From contig CM076259.1 in assembly GCA_038380795.1 (NCBI GenBank), positions 100,489,739 through 100,553,738 of the forward strand: a stretch of 64,000 nt of DNA, in the 5' to 3' direction. Position 1 is the stretch's first letter; every line of letters starts with the position of its first letter. The position numbers were made by a program, and so were the translations under genes. This document shows positions 38,491 to 49,750 of this stretch, piece after piece. The notes under the pieces are model-generated. The model did not search any database, was not told where the DNA came from, and saw nothing but the letters and a program-made list of their open reading frames with translations. Source of the DNA: Pyrocephalus nanus (taxonomy: Eukaryota > Chordata > Aves > Passeriformes > Tyrannidae).

Positions 38491-38825
38491 GACATTGCCT
38501 ACTGTGTCAGTTTATTTTTCCAGGAAACCTTCTATCTTCAGTATATAATAAACACTTCAATAGTCACTACAAAAAGGAAGCAGCAGTTAACAGTCCTCTA
38601 CTCTCCATATGAGGGAAGCTCTATCTATCATTCCAAAACCCTCCATACCAGGCAGGTGGCTATTTTAGCCAACCTCTCCATGTCACCTCTAGTCTCATAT
38701 GTACAATCTATTTCATGGGCCTTCTCATGCCCCTTCCCAGGCCACCTTCCTTCATCTCCAAAATCTGTCTGCACTTTTGCTTTGCCCCATCTCTCTCACA
38801 CTGCATCTCACCCATCACATGAGAT

Positions 38826-38892
38826 TTTCTTTTTGTTTTAATTTGGTTGGTTGTTTTGTTGTTTGTTTTTGTTTTTTGTTTTTTGTTTTAAT
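38826..38892 (+). repeat. T/G-rich low-complexity tract
   Basis: T-runs separated by single G or gg, with gttttttg repeated twice near the right end. It is the complement-like counterpart of the A/C-rich tracts elsewhere in the window. Confidence 0.8.
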
Positions 38893-40165
38893 ATAGTCTT
38901 TAAATGACTAAAATAAATGACAGCCATCCTCCCATTCTGACTCCACTGAAAGTGATGGGAATCTGCAGTTGTTTTGAATGAGGAAATAAAAACTGAGGAG
39001 ATGGGGGCAGGAATAAGGAAATTACAGGTAAATTAGGGTGTCACTGGACTAAATTCACAGATACACGTCACAAAGAAGAACAGTGATATACTCACTGCTT
39101 ACTTATGCCGTGAGTAAGTTAGGTCCAGAACTAATTTTTTTTATTTATGAAGATGAAGAAAAGTACTTTCAAAATATTAAAAAGTAGTTTTTGCAGGTGT
39201 CCGCAAAATTATTGCAACCTCAACAAAAACACCTGTATTGTTTTGCAGACACAGATTTCTTTGTATGCAGCACTATTTTGTACAGCTATGACTTTGTTTC
39301 AGCATTTGCATAAAAAGCTTGCTGAAAGTCAAATTATAAGGACAGTTAATCCATCTCCATATCCACATTAATAGTCTAATCAATTCATATATGAGGTTAT
39401 AGTAAAACCCTCTTCTCTTTTTATCAAAGAGCTTCTACTTGCATTATTTCCAACCTTTATCCTGGTTATATAAAAACTTACTTCAATGTATAACTCAAAT
39501 AGAGGGGTATTGCTAATATTTTTCGCTCTCTGAAGTTAGAATTTTGGGGTTTATAGTGTTAGTGCTACACCAGTCATCAAGTGAAATGCCATTTTGCAGG
39601 ATATTCATTGTTTTAGATACAAATTTCCCTCTAAACCTTTTGCTGTGTTCAGTACACCTCACGACTTAGCGTTGAATTATATAGTAAAACTTAGAAGCAG
39701 TGTTTCAAAACAAAAAATTCGTGTTTATCATCTCCCAGTTAAAACAATGATTTTCATTAAGAATTGTAATCTATAATATTGCATCTTTATTCAATGCCAC
39801 TTTAGTGATCTAACAGCAGCATTTCCCCAGTGATTTTCCACCTCTTTTCACCTGAATTTTGGATGCCTTGTCTTGTCCACTCTAAAAAAAACTTATTTGC
39901 CCTTAAATTTACTGAGACATGTAGTTAATAAATGCTTCCTTTGACGTTGGAATGATTTAACTGACAGTCATCAACTAAACCCCGTATTTTATTATTTCTC
40001 CCGAGGCACAAGGAGAGCTGTTCTTTTACTTATTCTTATTTACTATTAACGCATTTAGTTTTATGTGTGAAACTTTCCAGTTAGAAAAAGTCAGCAGTGT
40101 TACATTACTACAAAACAGATGTTGTGTCAGGCTCTTGAATGGACATATACAAGAGAAAAGTTGTA

Positions 40166-40240
40166 TGGATAGATCTGTGACAAACACTTCTGTACAGATT
40201 TGATTGGATAGATCTGTGACAAACACTGTACAGATTTAAT
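40166..40240 (+). repeat. 39-bp tandem duplication, near identical
   Basis: tggatagatctgtgacaaac begins at 40166 and again at 40205, each followed by tgtacagattt. The second copy lacks 3 bp (ttc) in the middle. Otherwise the copies differ by about one base at the end, so this is a fairly recent duplication. Confidence 0.9.
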
Positions 40241-41236
40241 TTCACCCTTTCATTCTGCTATACAAAGAAAAGGTTCAGAAAAGTTAAAGCTTCTTTAGAC
40301 TTCATTGCAACAACTTTGAGCAGGTTTGTTTGTTGGTTTTTTTAAGACCTAGCCTGATTTTTAACTAAACCTAAGTATCAATCTGGAGACAGTGTGCATA
40401 AATTCAAAAGAAAGAGCTGCCAGGTGCCTGAACTATGGGAACAGGCAATGAAGTTACCTTTGCATCACCTCTTTAAGGTGAGTTTCAGAGAGCTGCCACT
40501 GGCAGAGAGGCTGCTCATCCAAGTGTGAATGCTACCAGAAGCCCACAAAGAGGATTCTCCTGCTTCTGTGCAGGTCACTCTGGGTCTCTTGCTGAAATCA
40601 AATACTGCTGAGATAAAACAGTGGAGAAGCAAAGCAACAGAGAGATACAAAGATTACCTCTCCTTTGCAGAGACACTCAGAACTTTACAGGGATAACATC
40701 AAGCACCCACTGACCCTCCATAGGTGTTAACTCTGCAGAAGGGTTACTGCTGGTTGTGCTCAAGCAGTTTAAAATGCAATGTGCAACTAGAACAATTTAC
40801 AGATGAATTAGTCACCACACTCTTGTTAGCAAAGCATCTTCCACATTTAAAGCAAGTGCCATGTAAAGATCGTCAGATAGAGCCAATTCTTTACCCTGAA
40901 ACAGTGCTTGGTTTTAATCAAAGCATTTACTGCAATGAATGAGTTTAACCTTCGAAGGGAGACTGCTATTCATTAAATAGTTGAATAAAGTTTTACACAC
41001 AAATTCTGTTACATAATAGCCAAATCAGACACTTACATCGGATAACAGTGTCCCAGCAACTCAGAATGCTTTGCCCACAACACCATTTGTAGACTTAGCC
41101 AGATCCATATTTTCTGCCCAGGAGATTCTGCCAGATTAAAAAAGGTGGAGAAAGAGGAATAAAACCACTTCAATGGTAACTAAAAAATTAAGAGTGTTTT
41201 TGCCAATGGAACATAGTTGTTTGGGGCAGTGTCAAG

Positions 41237-41261
41237 AAAAAAAAAAAAAAAAAGAAAGAAA
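41237..41261 (+). repeat. poly-A run with GAAA tail
   Basis: 17 A followed by gaaagaaa. It resembles a retrocopy tail, but I recognise no retrocopy body upstream. Confidence 0.85.
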
Positions 41262-42751
41262 CCCTAAGTCGTTTAACATAATTTGAAATCAGATCCTCCT
41301 CAGAGGAATGGAAAAATTAAAAAAAAAGAGAAAGCTGTTGTCCCAAGGCTAAGGATGAAGGCACACTGCAATATTTCCAACTGAAGGTCGCTGCCCCTGT
41401 GCCTGTCCTCCTACAAACATATACTGCTGCACTGAAACAACACAAGGCTCAGGGTACAAATGAACCAAGACTAATTCCATAAGATTTTTTTTTCATGTAA
41501 AAGAATCCAACCAACATGATGCTAATACTGCTTTGACTGTATTTGCTTTTAGAAAGCATGACTGGGACGTGGAGGCAAAGAGCAGGAGCCAGCAGGGTTA
41601 GAGCAGTCTACTCTGACATGTAACAGAAGGAAGGCCTCACCACCTCAAGATGGGGTTTTGAGTAGGTGAAAGAGGTATATGTGCAGCCAGCTCCTCCCTT
41701 CTCAAATTCTTATTCCTAACTGCATCACAATTCCCAGCCCTCATCATGAAAATGCATCTCTTTTTTAAACATAGCAATAAGTTTATGGCAAAGACCACAG
41801 TTATATTTGTACAACTGAGAGCGTTGCTCAAATGGGAAGGAGCAGCCAGGAGATGAGAAAGGGCAAGAACTTCTTGTCTCTAAAGAAAACACACTGCAGA
41901 GCACCCTCCTGAGAGCTCGGCTGGCTTCAGCCAGGCTCCTGACTCTCCAGAACTACTCCCCAGGCCTTGGCTGAGCACATCTGCTCCCTCTCAGCATCAG
42001 CTGCTTTTGCCATAGTAGTGTTAATTTCACAATACTAACTGTTTTCTGGTAGCCCTTCTGCTCTGGTATAAAAAAAAAATCACATTTAAAAAGCCCCAAA
42101 CAAACAAAAAAGAATTTTTGGAATGAAAGACAAATTTGATAATGTGAACCCTGATGACTCAACACATCTAGAAAAAAAAAAAGCTGTATGAAATTAGAAA
42201 TTTGTTAATGGTTTGAATTCATGTCTTTGTGGATTGACTCAAAAGCACAAGGTTCTATACCTGCAGCGCTCCCATGTGCACTTGACTAGGATACAGGGTT
42301 GCTTTCCCTCAATTTATTCAAATAACTGACTTGTCCATCTTTATGTAATGTGAAAACAACTCAAAAGAGGTGGTTTTCTCCCTATTAGCACACATATGCC
42401 CACAGTAAAGCTTAATATTCCAGAATTAAAAAGGAGGCCGTTGGCTTTATCCACTCCCAGACAAAATAAACAGATGAATGCAGTCTGAGAACACCTGCTC
42501 TCCTTCGCCCTGCCATTCCACCAGCACTGTGTTGGAAGCAGTTTCGTGACACGGTGAACTACCACAAGAGCTTGCTCTTGCCAGCTGCACACTCCCTGCT
42601 GCCTTGTTTGTGCCAGCTTTTGTGTTCGTCAGAGTTCTCGGTGAGCCACTGTAACTTATGCAGTGCACAGAAACAACCTGGCAAAAGATGGTGACACTTC
42701 TGTGGTTCTGGTGAATCAAAACAGCCCAGCAGAAGGTTAGCCACTAACCAA

Positions 42752-42838
42752 CAGCCTCTGCCAAGGAGAAAGAAGTCTGAGTGACCTTGGATAGATAATT
42801 TTCTCCTTTACCTCAGATTCCTTTTTTGTAAATGACGC
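42752..42838 (+). mobile_element. possible MIR/CORE-SINE relic
   Basis: The order cctctgcca, gagtgaccttgg, a short variable stretch, cctcagattcc and tgtaaatga follows the MIR consensus order (ctctgccac, gtgtgaccttgggcaag, gcctcagtttcc, tgtaaaatgg). MIR elements predate the amniote split and survive as rare, highly diverged copies in birds. The match is partial and made by eye, so a chance resemblance cannot be excluded. Confidence 0.45.
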
Positions 42839-45800
42839 TCGTGCAGAAAAAGGCCTGCTATTAGAGAAGGTGTTTTTCTTCTGAATGCTCACGAAATTCA
42901 TCCAGTTGTTTTGGCCAGACAATTTTTTGTTTTCCCATGTGTTCAGTTCCCTGTGGCTAAGCAGAAGCCAGTTATTTGGTAATTGGAGGCTAAATAGAAA
43001 GAGGTAATCAGTGTCTTCCTAACAGTGTGCCCACTGTCCATGACCAGCAGTGAGTTTCTCCCGCATGCAAGGCTCTAGCTAGTGTTGCATAGCATCAAGT
43101 CTGGAGGTATTCAGCCTCTGCACAGCTGGCTAAAGTTCTTCCAACACAGAACTACTTCTCTGCTTCCAAAAGGTTTGGGCACAACATTGTTTCAATAGAT
43201 GGGAGGCTGAGAACCAGCTCAGCATTCCTAGCCAGCTGAAAATCAATGCCTTGGTCAGGATTTTGAACATAAGTGCATTTTACTTATAGGTTTCCAAGGT
43301 CTCAGAAGATACTCCTTCTAGAAATAGCACTTTTACAAAGACAGATTTAAACCAGCATTTGGATCTTTGGAGATGGGACAGATACAGGAGAAGAGTGGCA
43401 CTTGGCATCCTCCTCGAGGTCCTCTGGCTTAAATTGGAAGCCTGATATGCTAAGAAAATCCTCATTTTGAACCACCATTTCCTGAAAAATATGAAACCTT
43501 TCAGATTCTAGGAAGTGTTATCCAAGTCCTTAGCACTACAACCAAGGCCACTCCCTCTCACCACCGATGCTTTATATTTTCAGGAGACATACTCATCAGG
43601 AAGTGTTGAGATGAATCAATAGCAAAGGCTGCTCTCTCCACAGAATCTTGTTTTCATCTCCTAAAACTTTCCTTTCAAGTGAAATCTGTAAACTTCAAAT
43701 GCAGAGGTACCAGATATCTAGTATTTTTGTTGCATAAAAACTGCAATTTGAACAATCATCAATAAGTTATTCTTATGGTGGGAAGAGATCACACAATTCC
43801 ACTATACTTTCTGTTAGTTAAAAATAAACCTAAGATACCCTTCCCAGATTTTTTCTTTTTATTATCTCAGAATTTTGAGATTTAAAATTTAACCTTCCTG
43901 CAGCCCTTCAAATAAAGCAGACGTATCTGAATAACTAAGATTTTACTGAATACAAAGAATGCCTGGCCTGATACATTAGTGACTGGCCCCTTGCTCAATG
44001 TATCTTTCACAGTTTCACTGCTCTGAGTCATAAGGCTCAGATTTGACTCAGAATAAATCATAAAAGACATTTTTGTTCCAAGTACTAATTCCATGTATTT
44101 CAGCATTATGGTTGGAACATGTGCAATGAAGAATATGGCAAGAATTCTTTCAGAGGATGAATTTATAAATGCAAATATTTTGATTTGACATTATGCAACT
44201 TAGTTTCAACTCTCAAACACAATTCAAGTTCAAATAATCCAGCTAGTGGGATGTTGCATTTTCTTTCAAACCTCATCAACAACAATGTGCAGCACTATGT
44301 AGTTTTCATTTGTGTGAGATTCAGCACATTTTCTTGCCTTATATTCATATGGGTTTATACCTAATGAACCTAATTTAGAATTTGAGGCAAACTGCAGAAT
44401 TGCTTCCTAAATTTGCTGCACACATCATGAAAGCTGAACTCCTTAGGTTACACAAATATATAAAGGGGGGCCTGGGTGTGAGGAAGACCCATGAAACCAT
44501 CAGCAAGGACAAATGACTACAAATAAACAAGAAGGGAGAGTTAAATCTTATTCTTTTAAAACATTTGTAATCCTCTGTGAAATATTTGGCAGCCTTTCAG
44601 AGAAAGGACATTGATGTAGTCCAGGGAGAGTCAACAGGAATGACAAAATTTGATTGTTAACATGTACAGAAAGTCTGGAAAAACATGAATACCATAAATT
44701 GAAATCTAAGCTTTTAAACTTTTCAACTTGTGTTTCCTAAAGGAATAGAGCAAAACCAGCACTCCAGGAATAAGACAGTGCATTTTGCAGAGCAATAATG
44801 GAGCAATAATGGAGTTCGTTGTGTGGTTTTAGGAGTAAGAGCTCTGTTGCCCACCTATGTGGTTATACACTGCTTAGCACTGAGGAACCCTGAGCCTAAC
44901 TGTGAGCTCTTAAAGCATTTTTACTCAGACATCAGCATTACCTCATTTATACAGATTACATCAGTATCTCGTCCCTACGAAGTGCAGATCCAAAGATTCA
45001 ATTCAGTAAATAGAGAGCACATCCAAGGCCTTTCAATTATTTTGTCATTTCACACAGTTTAAAGATCAAGAAAACACAGATAAGTTAAAGGACAGATTAG
45101 CACTATTTCCTTCCTCTAGGAAGGGGTGCTGCTGTGCACATATATTGCCATCCTTACAGGAGGATGAAAGGAGAGAAGACACATACACCATAGAAAGAGT
45201 GTGTGTAATCACAGTGAGTGTGTTTCCTGTGCCCTGAATCATATATCTGAGGATATATAGTATTTCCCCTCCTCCCCCTTCTCTGTCCTCATTCTGAGCC
45301 TTATTTAATGGCATTGGTTTTACATTTAAGGCAATTTAGGCTGAAAATAACCATGTGTTAACTCTGCATGACCCTTTTCTATGGCTGGATCTTGGTGTCA
45401 GAGCTCTGACATTATCAGGCTGATGACAAACAAACCTTTTGAAATTCCAACACCCCTAGGGCAAAGAACTTCCTACTTCAGCACATGGCTGTTAAGTGAC
45501 CTGACTCTACTCCCATGATGAAGCTAGACTGAAATGTTCTGTTCCTCTCCATTTCACCTTCATTTCTGGCCACCAGACAACCTCTGCTGCAGTAAATTTC
45601 CACCCATTTATTTAACTGACTGAATTTTGAAGCCCCACCTTGTCTGCTAAACTCAGTAAGCACTAAACATTAAAAGGAATGGGAGCAGTAATTTTTTTTT
45701 CTAAGTGAAAGCATGAGCAAACCATAAGCAAGACATTCGGATGACTGAGGGCACCCTTGCACTGTGCAGTGGAGTACGGCACAGAGATCCTCAAACTGTC

Positions 45801-48000
45801 ACACGATAAATGAGCTCCAAAACAAGCAGCAATGTAACTGTATCAGAACCTGACTATTCGTGGGCTAATTACTTTTGCTGAGAAGCACCACATGAACACA
45901 GTTATGGTGTTTCTGAGATGCAAGATCCCTGGTTTTGTGGCTAAACAAAAACAAAAATCCATTTCTGTTAATGTAAAACTTTAAAAATAGTGATTTTGGC
46001 AAAAGTGGCATTAAAAAACCCAGACAGAGTCCTTGTTAGCTAGTCACTGTGGGCATTTTATATAATATATAAGGCTTAAGTCATAAGGACGTAGAAACAA
46101 ATCTGAAATCTCTCTAATGTCCTCCATAACACAGTCTTGGCACCCTTGCAGAGATGTGTCGCACTGTCTTTCTCTGCTTCACTTTGAGTAAAAGTCTGAA
46201 CTAAAACTTTGTCGTCTCTCCAAGCAAATGGGCGGACTCATTACATTCATCCTTTTCCTCCAGTTCCAGTACCCAGACAACTACTGGCCACAGAGAAAGA
46301 CTGACGATGTAATGGTAATAAACAAATTCTTTGGAGAGGTTTTGGTTTCATCTCTTAATCTGGTACATATTTCAGAGAAGCAATTTCAAAGAGCAGAAGA
46401 AACCACCCTGAATTCCCTGCAGCCTACGGCAAAACAAGCTCCACAGGACCACGTTTCAAAGTCTCTCCCAAATGTGGCAAAGAAATAACTTAAGGAAAGG
46501 TGCTATTTTTCCTCCCACTCTTCAAAATGAATATTCTGGCCCCTTCCAGAGGGTTTCCAGGGCTAACAATCAGTTCTTTGAAATTTTTTTCTGAATTTTT
46601 TTTAAACAAGTTTTATCAAATTCACCCCACTGCCACCATTAATCCATCAAATACCACTTCTGACAGCTCAGACTGTTCCCCTTAAACATTCATACAAATA
46701 TATTCTACTTCATCATATTAAGAATCTTCAAACTGCTCCGTCTGGACCTGCCTCTTTGTCCTGTAATTAGGAGCACCAGCATTTCAATGCTATAAATCCA
46801 ACATTAAAAAGATTAATCAGCTTTTACTCCAATCACTCAGTTAAAATTTTTAAACTGACAGTAATCCCAAAGCCTTCAGGTGCAAGTAGTCATCAGCTTA
46901 TAAAAACCATTTACATTACAAGTCTGCTCATTTCCGTGAGCTCCTCCTGAGATTAAGGTAATGCATACACACAAGCTGACAAGATCTTGGGAAAACCTTC
47001 CAGCTCCAGCATTCAGGAGGTACCTGAACTTGGTACATTGTGATCACTCACTCTTTTTCGTCCACTTCTGTTTACCAAGGCAAATATTACTCAACCGGAA
47101 CTCTTTTACATCAGCAGAAATGGTCTGTGTTGTTACATTGGTTTTGATATATTCATGACTTCTGTCAGAGTACAGTACTCCTCTGGTTCCATTGGTCACT
47201 AGTGATGCAACTTTCTGAGAATCAGCCTTTCATGTCCCTGCTATGTTGGAGGGTCATGTATTTCATTCGCTCAACATATGCATACACAATATCCTGAAAC
47301 TGCCTACCTATAAAGCACTTACGGGTTAAGGTGCTCCTTAACACATCAGATAGCCTTCCTGTCGGAAAAGGAAAGCCAGGGAAGACACCACTAAGTTGCA
47401 GGGTAACTGTGCCAGGAAGGGCTACCAAAACAGGGTGGTGTTACCTGGCTTGGGCACACAGGCACAGAACACGCCCTTAATACAAAATTGTCCAAAAAAT
47501 AAACTCTTTCATAAACTATGCTGAGTAACCCTCTCTGAAGTAGAGTTGGTTCTTACTGAGCCCCTTTTCCCTAAATCAACATGTTTTTTTCAGCATTTAT
47601 TCCAGTACATAACAGCTCTTATTGCCGCCTACGGACTGTTCCTGCTGTTGAGCCGTGCCACCTTCTGGCTCTCCCGAGAAACACAGTCTGGCTGGGAGGC
47701 ACCTCCCGAGTCCCAGCTCCTGCCGGAAAGGATAGCTCTGTATATATCCTGGTTGTTTCCAGGAAGCAGATTTCACCATGACACTGGAGAACTTCAATAA
47801 CAACTCTTCAGGCAGTGAAGTATTTTTTGCTTATATACTGACAGAATTTCTGAGGCAACTTCTCTGTTGCCTCTTGCCCTGTCTTTCTGCACCTTTGTGA
47901 AAAGTGCCTCCACCTTACCTAGGAATAACTTTTAATATTTAATATTTGATTAATTATATGATTAAATATATGAAGAATGGAAAAAGTTTTCCCCAAATCT
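42839..48000. other. noncoding DNA; two open stretches of uncertain nature
   Basis: No mobile element is recognised with confidence. Two stretches stand out. At about 46228-46488 a plus frame contains a splice-acceptor-like tract ending ccttttcctccag at about 46262 and a gtaatg shortly after. At 47594-47790 a CpG-bearing stretch follows tgtttttttcag and is open in two plus frames and one minus frame. Neither translates to a protein I know, and both can be chance. A 12-bp unit is tandemly repeated at about 44790-44814. Confidence 0.45.
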
Positions 48001-48030
48001 CCCTTCCCCTCCCCTCCTCTCCCCTCCCCT
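48001..48030 (-). repeat. C-rich tract; minus-strand G-quadruplex motif
   Basis: On the minus strand 48006-48029 carries four GGGG runs separated by loops of 1, 6 and 1 nt, satisfying the usual G3+N1-7 quadruplex pattern. It lies directly beside the 3' side of the degraded CR1 that follows. Confidence 0.8.
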
Positions 48031-48039
48031 CGAGTCACA

Positions 48040-48865
48040 TTCATTGCTGCCCACCAGGAACCCCAGGGCCTTGGCCACAGAGCTATGTCACTCACTGCCA
48101 GCCTGCTCCCATGCTGTGGGACTGCTTGGGATTATTCCAACCCAAATGCAGCTCTTTCCAGTTCTTGCTGGCCCTGAGGTCTGATTACATTTCTGTGCAG
48201 TGGTTCCCCTTTCCTGTGTACTCATCTCTCCTCCTGATTTGGTGTACTCCACAAGTTCATTCAAGAGCATGTTGGTCTCATCATCTGGACTGTCACATGT
48301 TCACACACAACACACTATCAGACCCTGCAACAAACCCCATGAGCTCGCTCAGTTCAACTTTGAGCCATTAACCATCACCCTTTCAGCTCTACTTAGCCAG
48401 TTTCCTATGAAATTTCCAACCTGCCCCATCCCTATCCTAACAGTTTGCCAGCAAGTTGGTCGGGACAGGCTGTGTCAAACACCTTGTAAAATACCAAGAT
48501 TTGACACCCACAGGTCTCCCTGCACCCCCTTGGCATGTTCCATCTCAGAGGGCAATGAGGTTATGCATTGTCTACTCTTGGTAAATCTGACTTGGCTTGT
48601 CCCAGCCACCCTCTCGTCCTTCACGTGTAAGCAAACAGCTTCCATGAGCACATGCTACATACTGTTTCCAGGGTGTGCACACCAGCCTGCAGTTTCTTGC
48701 TTCTTTCTTTTCAGAGATAGGAATAATACTTGTTCTCTTCCTGTTGTCCAGGACATTCCCCTGGTTTCTAGGACCTTTCAAAAATGATAAAGAGGCTTTG
48801 CACTGGCATCTGCAAGCTCTCAGCACTCTCAAATACACCCGTGCAGGTCCCACAGCTGTTTCTTT
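48040..48865 (-). mobile_element. degraded CR1-type LINE, ORF2 reverse-transcriptase region
   Basis: The plus strand carries the antisense of CR1 ORF2 in the expected order. ccaccaggaaccccagg is the segment after RT; ggtgtactccacaagttc, tttgagccattaaccatcac and gtgtcaaacaccttg cover the RT palm region; then ctgcagtttc, ataggaataatacttg, ttgtccaggacattcccctgg and aggacctttcaaaaatgat, ending ctcagcactctcaaa. Many substitutions and indels show considerable age, and no frame is intact. The long plus frame 48200-48787 (195 codons) and the frame 47946-48371 are antisense artefacts of this copy. Confidence 0.82.
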
Positions 48866-48953
48866 ATATATATCTATCTCTAGTTTGAACAGAGTCCCCA
48901 GTCAGCTTGATACTACTATTGGTGATTGCCCTTTGGCCAGTGCTGGTAGTTAC

Positions 48954-49003
48954 AGTACATAGGTCTTTAAAAGTAGGTATTTAAAGTACATAGGTCTTTA
49001 AAA
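48954..49003 (+). repeat. 31-bp spaced direct repeat
   Basis: agtacataggtctttaaaa occurs at 48954-48972 and again at 48985-49003; the 12-bp spacer itself contains related taggtatttaaa. Probably a local slippage duplication. Confidence 0.85.
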
Positions 49004-49261
49004 CCTTGGTTAAAACAATTCCAAGGCACTTTTTAGTTTGCTTAAATCTTCTGCAACTGAAACCAGGTAAGTGTGTGGAAATAATCAGTTCTCACAGATA
49101 TTAGAACTAGCTTTCAAGTTTGTGTAGAACTATTTAAAGTGATCTGAAGATGATAAAAAAATAAGCCTTAAATCTATCTTTGTTTTTAACCTTATGATCA
49201 TTTGATACCTGACAGATACTTTCATTGCTTGGCAATAATATGAAGAAATTATTTCCTACCT

Positions 49262-49282
49262 TATATATATATATGTATATAT
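49262..49282 (+). repeat. (TA)n short microsatellite
   Basis: An alternating TA tract with one G interruption, just long enough to be potentially variable. Confidence 0.85.
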
Positions 49283-49660
49283 TACAAATGTATATAAGTT
49301 ACATTGTTAACTTTACTTGTCTGGGTAAGTGACTACTTAAAAAATACTATAAAACCTCAGTGATCTAAAGACACATTATCGGGATAACAGATTTTGCAAT
49401 TTATATATTTTAAGTCCATACTACTTTCAGAGGGAGCTCAGGTCACAAAAACAGTAAAGTAGTGCTCAAATGACAGTAAAATGGCTTTGCTTCCTAAAAT
49501 GTCTGTAGGACAGGTCTGGACCTCAGCTGCAGCTTTATGCAACCATGTGCAGGGCTGATGAGATCTTTAAATAAGAAAACAGGCTTTCACCTCTTCCTGC
49601 AAGATGTACTGTTTGCACAATGTTAGCAACAATCAAAACCAGGCACAGAATAGTCTAGTT

Positions 49661-49750
49661 TTGAAAGAGACTTTTAGAGACTTTTAGGGGTCATTGAATT
49701 CAACCTCTTACTCAAAGCATAGGTCCAGCTGTGGGCAACTGCATCACGAC
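49661..49750 (-). mobile_element. CR1 LINE 3' UTR fragment
   Basis: The plus strand reads ggtcattgaattcaacctc, then ctcaaagcataggtccagct and gggcaactgcatca. This matches the antisense CR1 3' UTR (aaggtcattgagttcaacctc, ctgctcaaagcaggtcc). A 12-bp duplication (gagacttttaga) interrupts the left end, and no terminal tail repeats remain. Confidence 0.75.

Larger units (their letters stand above)
38491..42751. other. mostly unique noncoding DNA
   Basis: Contains the T/G-rich tract at 38826-38892, the duplication at 40166-40240 and the A-run at 41237-41261. Open frames are at most 90 codons, with several overlapping minus frames at 42341-42744; none is recognisable. Confidence 0.55.

Noticed and set aside
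38219..38491. 90-codon plus frame with a long Ile-Phe repeat
   Set aside because: Produced by translation of the (TTTATA)n microsatellite, whose 6-bp unit cannot shift frame.
48200..48787. Longest open frame in the window (195 codons, plus)
   Set aside because: It lies antisense to a degraded CR1 ORF2; the translation has no domain, and the DNA aligns with CR1 on the minus strand.
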